Below, in pieces: positions 15,597 through 19,409 of a stretch of 19,409 nt of DNA. This DNA is from Dehalococcoidales bacterium (GTDB lineage Bacteria; Chloroflexota; Dehalococcoidia; Dehalococcoidales; RBG-16-60-22). The stretch spans positions 1 through 19,409 of the forward strand of contig JAUWGD010000013.1 of NCBI GenBank assembly GCA_030606585.1, read 5' to 3'. The notes beneath the pieces are model-generated. The model did no database searches, was not told where the DNA came from, and saw only the letters and a list, made by a program, of their open reading frames with translations. Position 1 is the first letter of the stretch, and every line of letters starts with the position of its first letter. The position numbers were made by a program, and so were the translations under genes.

Positions 15597-16130
15597 TTAG
15601 TATTCGATGCCCTTGCGGGCTTTGATGCCTTTATCAAATGGATGCTTGACCTTAACCATCTCGGTTACAAGGTCGGCCTTCTCAATCAGTTCGTTATCGG
15701 CATAACGACCGGTAAGGATGAGTTCTACGTGGGGAGGTTTGTCTTCGATGAGTTTGATGACTTCGGCAGTTTCGATAAGATTGTATTCCAGGGCGACATT
15801 CACTTCGTCAAGAACCACCAGGTCATAGTTACCGCTAAGGGTGGCTTCTCTGGCTGCCGCCAGGGCTGATTCTGCCTGCTCTTTCTCTTCCGGCTTGATA
15901 TTAAGGGGGTCGGTAAATTCCCGGAAGCCGGACTTGAATATCACGATATTGGGGAGTTTTGGCAGGGTGCTGAATTCACCGTACGCGTAGTCGCCCTTCA
16001 TGAAGAAAACAATGAATACCTTTAAACCGTGGCCGGCAGCCCTGAGTATAGTGCCCAGCGCTGCTGTGGTTTTACCTTTGCCGTTACCGGTAAAGATCTG
16101 AACCAGACCCTTTCCGTTTTTATTGGTCAA
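15597..16130 (-). CDS. cobO: Corrinoid adenosyltransferase CobO (BtuR/CobA type)
   Basis: A 177-residue P-loop ATP:corrinoid adenosyltransferase that attaches the adenosyl group to cobalt in corrinoid synthesis or salvage. The phosphate loop GNGKGKTT is at 15-22, with GTILRAAGHGLKVFIVFFMKG after it, LVVLDEVNVAL in the middle, and LTGRYADNELIEKADLVTEM near the end. The start is TTG at 16130, with AAGGGG five bases upstream; no ATG or GTG fits. It has its own promoter 140 bases upstream. The FBP aldolase/phosphatase follows closely. Corrinoid use is consistent with Wood-Ljungdahl or methyltransferase metabolism. Confidence 0.95.
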   Translation of the reverse strand: MTNKNGKGLVQIFTGNGKGKTTAALGTILRAAGHGLKVFIVFFMKGDYAYGEFSTLPKLPNIVIFKSGFREFTDPLNIKPEEKEQAESALAAAREATLSGNYDLVVLDEVNVALEYNLIETAEVIKLIEDKPPHVELILTGRYADNELIEKADLVTEMVKVKHPFDKGIKARKGIEY

Positions 16131-16139
16131 TGAAGCCCC

Positions 16140-16256
16140 TTATCGTACCGGAACTTTCATGTTTGAACCATCGGCATTGTGAAATCCTGACTCTCTGATT
16201 TCCCGGGCAGGTAGACTCTGAGAAGCACTCCATACAGCTATCAGGATTCTTGGCAT
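16140..16256 (-). other. Possible leader ORF and structured leader of cobO
   Basis: The 135-base leader contains a 38-codon open frame (ATG at 16256, TAA at 16140-16142) whose stop abuts the cobO ribosome site. It also holds two direct copies of GGCATTGTG (16173-16181 and 16252-16260) just outside an inverted repeat AATCCTGA/TCAGGATT (16183-16190 with 16241-16248). The peptide (begins MPRILIAVWSASQ) resembles nothing I know and lacks a good ribosome site. A cobalamin riboswitch would be attractive, but the order of motifs does not fit. Confidence 0.3.
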
Positions 16257-16271
16257 TGTGCCCACTATCTC

Positions 16272-16300
16272 AGTTTAGCAGTACGCTCTATCGTTGTCAA
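16272..16300 (-). promoter_or_regulatory. Promoter of cobO
   Basis: TTGACA (16295-16300) and TAAACT (16272-16277) on the minus strand are 17 bases apart. The -35 begins 16 bases after the end of the plsY-like gene, so cobO is transcribed separately from it. Confidence 0.7.
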
Positions 16301-16315
16301 TTGGCGGGAGATGTT

Positions 16316-16885
16316 TCAGGCCTGCCGGATGGCCTTCGGTCTCGTCCTGAAGAAGGTCGTAATTCCCGTCAGGGCTGGCAGCGCGATGCCGTAAGCGATG
16401 AGCACTCCCGGCATGTGCAGCAACCAGTCCACCAGGGGCAGCGTGATGAACAGGAAGGCCATGGACGGGGTAACATTCCTCCTGAAGATGAGGATTAGCA
16501 GGGTGGGTAGTGCCAGAATGAGCATTGGCAGTGTTACCAGCACCAGCAGTATGCCGATGGTGATGCTCACTCCCCGCCCGCCCCGGAAGCCGAGAAAGAC
16601 CGGCCAGTTATGACCGATGACGGCCGCCAGGCCGGTGAACAAGACTGCAACCTGGGACATATTGGCTGCCTGGGCGATAAGGATAACCGCGGCTCCCTTG
16701 GCGGCATCGATGATGCCCACGGCAACGCCTGCCTTGGCTCCCAGCTCGCGGTAGGCGTTAGCGGCACCCGCGTTCTCGTCCCCCATCCGGCGGATATCCC
16801 TGCCCCACAGGATACGCCCGGTAAGATAAGCCGTCGGTACGGCGCCGAGGAGATAGCCTATTAAAATCATCAGCCAGACAGGCAT
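16316..16885 (-). CDS. plsY: PlsY-like glycerol-3-phosphate acyltransferase family membrane protein
   Basis: A 189-residue membrane protein with about five hydrophobic segments, matching the PlsY acyl-phosphate:glycerol-3-phosphate acyltransferase family that begins phospholipid synthesis. It starts MPVWLMILIGYLLGAVPTAYL. The family's first loop normally reads GSGNxGxTN but here is GDENAGAAN. The second loop normally has GHxxPxFxxFKGGKG but here is GHNWPVFLGFRGGRG, with Arg replacing both Lys. The third motif is FRRNVTPS. These changes could mean a paralogue with altered substrate. The ATG at 16885 follows AAAGGA. A TATAAT promoter element lies upstream at 16917-16922. Confidence 0.85.
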   Translation of the reverse strand: MPVWLMILIGYLLGAVPTAYLTGRILWGRDIRRMGDENAGAANAYRELGAKAGVAVGIIDAAKGAAVILIAQAANMSQVAVLFTGLAAVIGHNWPVFLGFRGGRGVSITIGILLVLVTLPMLILALPTLLILIFRRNVTPSMAFLFITLPLVDWLLHMPGVLIAYGIALPALTGITTFFRTRPKAIRQA

Positions 16886-16916
16886 ATTATGTTCCTTTCA
16901 GGCTAGTGCTGCACTG

Positions 16917-16937
16917 ATTATATCTAATTCTATTAGA
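16917..16937 (-). promoter_or_regulatory. Promoter region with inverted repeat upstream of the plsY-like gene
   Basis: On the minus strand TATAAT (16917-16922) lies about 32 bases before the start codon. Directly upstream, TCTAAT and ATTAGA form an inverted repeat around three bases (16923-16937), a possible regulator site. The -35 region (TGGCTA) is poor. Confidence 0.45.
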
Positions 16938-16950
16938 GTTAGCCAGCATA

Positions 16951-17643
16951 TTACTTAAATGCAAACTCTACTCCCGCTTTTGCGTGTATTTTAGTGGTAT
17001 CAAATACCGGTATTTTTAAATCATCCTGTTTTATCAAGAGAGTTATTTCTGTGCATCCGAGGACGATTCCCTGGGCGCCTTCTTTTTCCAGTTTGGCTAT
17101 TATATTCTTGAATTTTTCTTTTGAAACTTGGCTAATTTTTCCTAAACAGAGCTCGTCATATATTACATTGTGGATGACTTCCCTGTCCGGTTTATCCGGA
17201 ATAATCACCTTTAGCCCGAATTGTTCTGATAGCCGCCCTTTGTAGAAATTTTCTTCCATGGTGTACTTTGTTCCCAGCAGCCCCACGGTCTTTAATCCCT
17301 TTGTCTTAATTTCTTCTCCCGTGGCGTCGGCGATATGAATTAACGGAATTGAAATAGCTGCTTGGATTTCCTCTGCCGTTTTATGCATGGTATTGGTGCA
17401 AATCAGGATACATTCCGCACCGCCAGCTTCCAACTTCCTGGCTGCATCAATCATGATACCGTTAAGTTTTACCCATTCATTTTCGTTTTGTAACTTCTCT
17501 ATCTCGGCAAAATCAAAACTATATATCAGGCATTTGGAAGAGTGCCATCCTGAGAGTCTTTCTTTGGTAAATTCATTGATGAGCTTATAATACTCTGCGG
17601 ATGACTCCCAGCTCATTCCTCCTATAAGTCCAATCACCTTCAT
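16951..17643 (-). CDS. Aspartate/glutamate racemase family protein
   Basis: A 230-residue cofactor-independent racemase of the Asp/Glu superfamily, close to the broad-specificity amino acid racemase group (YgeA/RacX). The N-terminus MKVIGLIGGMSWESSAEYY is characteristic. The two catalytic cysteines are Cys82 in CTNTMH and Cys197 in GCTEI. ATG 17643 is chosen; the open frame running further upstream enters the tRNA-Leu gene and is not real. The gene begins 33 bases after the tRNA 3' end and may be transcribed with it. Its base composition is visibly richer in A+T than the neighbours (many AAA, GAA, ATT codons), which hints at transfer. Substrate is not determined. Confidence 0.93.
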   Translation of the reverse strand: MKVIGLIGGMSWESSAEYYKLINEFTKERLSGWHSSKCLIYSFDFAEIEKLQNENEWVKLNGIMIDAARKLEAGGAECILICTNTMHKTAEEIQAAISIPLIHIADATGEEIKTKGLKTVGLLGTKYTMEENFYKGRLSEQFGLKVIIPDKPDREVIHNVIYDELCLGKISQVSKEKFKNIIAKLEKEGAQGIVLGCTEITLLIKQDDLKIPVFDTTKIHAKAGVEFAFK

Positions 17644-17676
17644 TATTTTATCTTCTTTTAAAGACTTGTTAACGTC

Positions 17677-17761
<85 letters not shown>

Positions 17762-17773
17762 GCGCTCAAAATC

Positions 17774-17802
17774 ATTGTAGGTGCTAAAAGTAGGGGTGTC
17801 AA
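17774..17802 (-). promoter_or_regulatory. Promoter of tRNA-Leu
   Basis: A perfect TTGACA (17797-17802) and TACAAT (17774-17779) on the minus strand with a 17-base spacer. The transcript would start a few bases before the tRNA 5' end and could continue into the racemase gene. Confidence 0.8.
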
Positions 17803-17923
17803 GGACGGTACCGGCGGACCGATTGAAAGCCACTTGACTCTATGCTTAAAATATAATATCGTGCTGGGAAGCGATACGTATTCCATGTCTCGTCGTCACT
17901 CCATTAAATAAAAGGGGGTATCT

Positions 17924-18445
17924 ATGGAAACGCATGAATTTTTATCGGGCGCTTACGGGGGTATATTAAGAACGCTGGAATACACCCTGGAAGGGCTTAC
18001 CGGGGAGGACCTTAACTGGCAGCCCAATCCCGACTGCAACAGCATCGGCTGGCTGGTCTGGCACCTGACGCGCTGGCAGGACTTTCAAATATCTCAGTTT
18101 ATGGGTGAAGAACAGCTGTGGATTAAGGACGGATGGCATAAGAAATTCGGCAGGCCTGCCGACCCCCAGGACGCCGGGATGGGCGATAAGCCTGCGGACC
18201 TGGCCGCGTTCATATCCCCCGATGCCGGGACGCTGCTCGGTTATCATAAAGCGGTGCTGAAAAGGTCGCAGGACTATTTCCCCACCCTGAAAAAAGCCGA
18301 CCTGGACAGGGTGGTTGAAGGCACGCCTTTCAAGCCCCCGCCGACTTTCGGGATGATGCTTATCGGTACTTTGAGCGACGGACTGCAGCACGCCGGTCAG
18401 GCGGCTTACATACGGGGACTGCGCCAGGGCTTCGGCTGGCACTAG
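17924..18445 (+). CDS. DinB-like (DUF664) metal-binding protein
   Basis: A 173-residue four-helix-bundle protein of the DinB/YfiT superfamily, members of which bind a divalent metal through a His triad and include thiol-dependent S-transferases. Helix 1 is FLSGAYGGILRTLEYTLEGL. His47 in WLVWHLTRW fits the first ligand. The C-terminal SDGLQHAGQAAYIRGLRQ gives His156, with Asp152 where another His often stands. AAAAGGGGG lies upstream of the ATG at 17924. A TATAAT occurs at about 17851-17856, but its -35 is poor. Single gene, divergent from the tRNA. The substrate and metal are unknown. Confidence 0.88.
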   Translation: METHEFLSGAYGGILRTLEYTLEGLTGEDLNWQPNPDCNSIGWLVWHLTRWQDFQISQFMGEEQLWIKDGWHKKFGRPADPQDAGMGDKPADLAAFISPDAGTLLGYHKAVLKRSQDYFPTLKKADLDRVVEGTPFKPPPTFGMMLIGTLSDGLQHAGQAAYIRGLRQGFGWH

Positions 18446-18503
18446 TGGCTGCCGGAAAATCCGGTATTTATTACGAAAATCGGATAAATTTCGTATCAGG
18501 GTA

Positions 18504-18532
18504 TTGACAAATAAATATTTTCGTATTATTAT
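18504..18532 (+). promoter_or_regulatory. Promoter placing transcription start at the next gene's ATG
   Basis: TTGACA (18504-18509) and TATTAT (18527-18532) are spaced by 17 bases. The usual start point, about seven bases after the -10, falls on the ATG at 18539. A motif close to TTTCGTAT occurs three times nearby: reversed at 18471-18478, then at 18489-18496 and 18519-18526 (the last within the spacer). These are possible operator sites. Confidence 0.7.
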
Positions 18533-18538
18533 GCGCAA

Positions 18539-18796
18539 ATGACCATGAAGGACAACGCCGTAGAGCCCAAATATATAAAAGGGCAAAAGGTTATCATCCA
18601 GCCCGCCGGTGAGCAGGGTATGACGCAGCGCGAAAATGATATCAACCAGTACGCGGGGCAGGTCGGCGAAGTTTCCAATTTCTACTGGATGGAACCGCCC
18701 AGCGGCCAGGTATTTTATATCTATAATGTTAGTGTTGGTGCGAACAGGAAAGAGATAGCTGTTTACGAGGACGAAATAGTAGCCTGTTTATCGTAG
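18539..18796 (+). CDS. Small protein of unknown function, probably leaderless
   Basis: An 85-residue protein with no signal peptide or membrane segment. I do not recognise the family. The pattern KGQKVIIQP, then YAGQVGEVSNF, VFYIYNVSV and a closing IAVYEDEIVACL looks like a small SH3/KOW-like beta barrel in which an initial GxxV strand and a final EDE strand recur, but that is inference. Either the ATG at 18539 or the one at 18545 could start it. Neither has a ribosome site, and the promoter predicts transcription starting on the first ATG. A good terminator follows, so this is a single-gene unit. Confidence 0.75.
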   Translation: MTMKDNAVEPKYIKGQKVIIQPAGEQGMTQRENDINQYAGQVGEVSNFYWMEPPSGQVFYIYNVSVGANRKEIAVYEDEIVACLS

Positions 18797-18817
18797 CAAG
18801 GGGAGGGGTGGGGAACG

Positions 18818-18854
18818 CGGGTTATCGGGTATTCCGGTAGCCCGTTTATTATTT
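18818..18854 (+). terminator. Rho-independent terminator
   Basis: An 11-base stem (18818-18828 with 18834-18844, including two G-U pairs) closes on GTATT and is followed by TTTATTATTT. It lies 22 bases after the stop of the 85-residue gene. Confidence 0.75.
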
Positions 18855-19294
18855 GGGGGGCATGCCAATATGGTTAAGCAGTTTCGCACCGATGCCTTTT
18901 CTTTGATAATCTGGTAGTACATTTCATCTCTTTGTTACTTCACGGTAAGCCGGGAAGTTCGATTTGGTTGACTATATCTATAGTCTCCTGGTTGATGAAT
19001 CAGCGCATCACGCCTAGGTTTGTTCTCCCCTTACCTTGATAATTCTTCAGGTATCCCAATCTACTTGAACGTGACAATATGGACAATTGTGCAATCAGGG
19101 TGAGAGGCGAGTTGGGTATCGTAGTGATGCTTAGCCTATGTTTATGCCTAGTCAGATAAACCAAGCGTTTTTGCTCTCGGCTACACGGCCTGCGAGAAAC
19201 TACCCCGTTGAGCATGTTGATTTTTCCAAACAAAGAGAATATCCTTGAAAAAACTATCATCATAAGTAGGAAACCTATTATTGGAGGTGGGAAA
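18855..19294. other. Intergenic stretch without a supported gene
   Basis: About 440 bases of A+T-richer sequence with no open frame I can support on either strand. It holds a perfect 7-base inverted repeat, GACTATA-TC-TATAGTC, at 18970-18985. Before the stress-protein gene lies a candidate promoter TTGATT-17-TATCCT, about 80 to 50 bases before its ATG. An 87-codon minus-strand frame within it has no ribosome site and no recognisable protein features. A decayed gene cannot be excluded. Confidence 0.5.
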
Positions 19295-19409
19295 ATGTAC
19301 GAGAAAATACTTGTTCCGTTGGATGGTTCGGAGTTAGCCGAAGTAGCCTTGCCCTACGCTGAGGAACTGGCGGGAAGACTGGGTTCCGAGGGCACCCTAC
19401 TATATGTTA
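19295..19409 (+). CDS. Universal stress protein (UspA family), 5' part only
   Basis: The first 38 residues are visible. MYEKILVPLDGSELAEVAL is the classic UspA amino-terminus, with the first beta strand ILVPLDGS contributing to the nucleotide pocket, followed by the helix PYAEELAGRL and the second strand TLLYV. GGAGGTGGG lies just before the ATG. The gene runs off the right edge. Whether it is a single- or double-domain protein and binds ATP (a GxxGxxxxxxxxG[S/T] motif later in the chain) cannot be judged. Confidence 0.93.
   Translation, partial: MYEKILVPLDGSELAEVALPYAEELAGRLGSEGTLLYV

Noticed and set aside
16140..16265. Cobalamin riboswitch upstream of cobO
   Set aside because: An ACCTGCC segment and GGGAAA are present, but the order is wrong. 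The conserved core before the B12 box is missing, and the transcript start leaves too little sequence before it.
19000..19263. Minus-strand 87-codon open frame
   Set aside because: No ribosome site, no recognisable motif and unnatural composition; most likely chance.

Overview
The window reads as bacterial chromosome of moderate G+C, probably from an anaerobe that handles one-carbon compounds. Pointers are a MetV-MetF pair, an archaeal-type fructose-1,6-bisphosphate aldolase/phosphatase, corrinoid and molybdopterin genes, and a dispersed palindromic repeat starting TCATTGCGAG. A Dehalococcoidia/Chloroflexota origin is plausible, but this is inference; no taxonomic marker such as rRNA is present.

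Left part, minus strand (1-3950): a promoter (TTGACA-17-GATAAT) drives a zinc alcohol dehydrogenase and an iron-containing alcohol dehydrogenase of the NDMA-dependent methanol dehydrogenase type. A MITE-like repeat and a leader hairpin follow, then mftA, mftB and mftC, the last cut by the window edge. MftA is a 39-residue precursor ending IDGVCGVY, the hallmark of the redox peptide mycofactocin. The two dehydrogenases are the likely users of that cofactor.

Plus strand (4014-9083): moxR, a DUF58 protein and a membrane DUF4129 protein form a tight operon, followed by a beta-hydroxyacid dehydrogenase and a small cupin.

Minus strand (9118-16940): metV-metF end in a hairpin terminator. Their promoter carries an inverted repeat with a G6 centre filling the -35/-10 spacer, resembling operators of the CsoR/RcnR/FrmR repressor family. 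Upstream lie dnaN with its own promoter and terminator, moaA-moaC, an RdgB-type pyrophosphatase, the FBP aldolase/phosphatase, cobO with its own promoter and a structured leader, and a plsY-like gene with altered signature motifs.

Right part (16951-19409): an A+T-richer Asp/Glu racemase-family gene sits just 3' of a tRNA-Leu(UAA) on the minus strand. On the plus strand come a DinB-like protein, a small unknown protein that looks leaderless, about 450 bases without a supported gene, and the start of a universal stress protein.

The theme that could tie parts of the window together is one-carbon and alcohol oxidation: a mycofactocin-linked methanol-dehydrogenase-like enzyme whose product could be formaldehyde, and a methylene-tetrahydrofolate reductase pair under what looks like an FrmR/RcnR-type operator. 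That link is a hypothesis.
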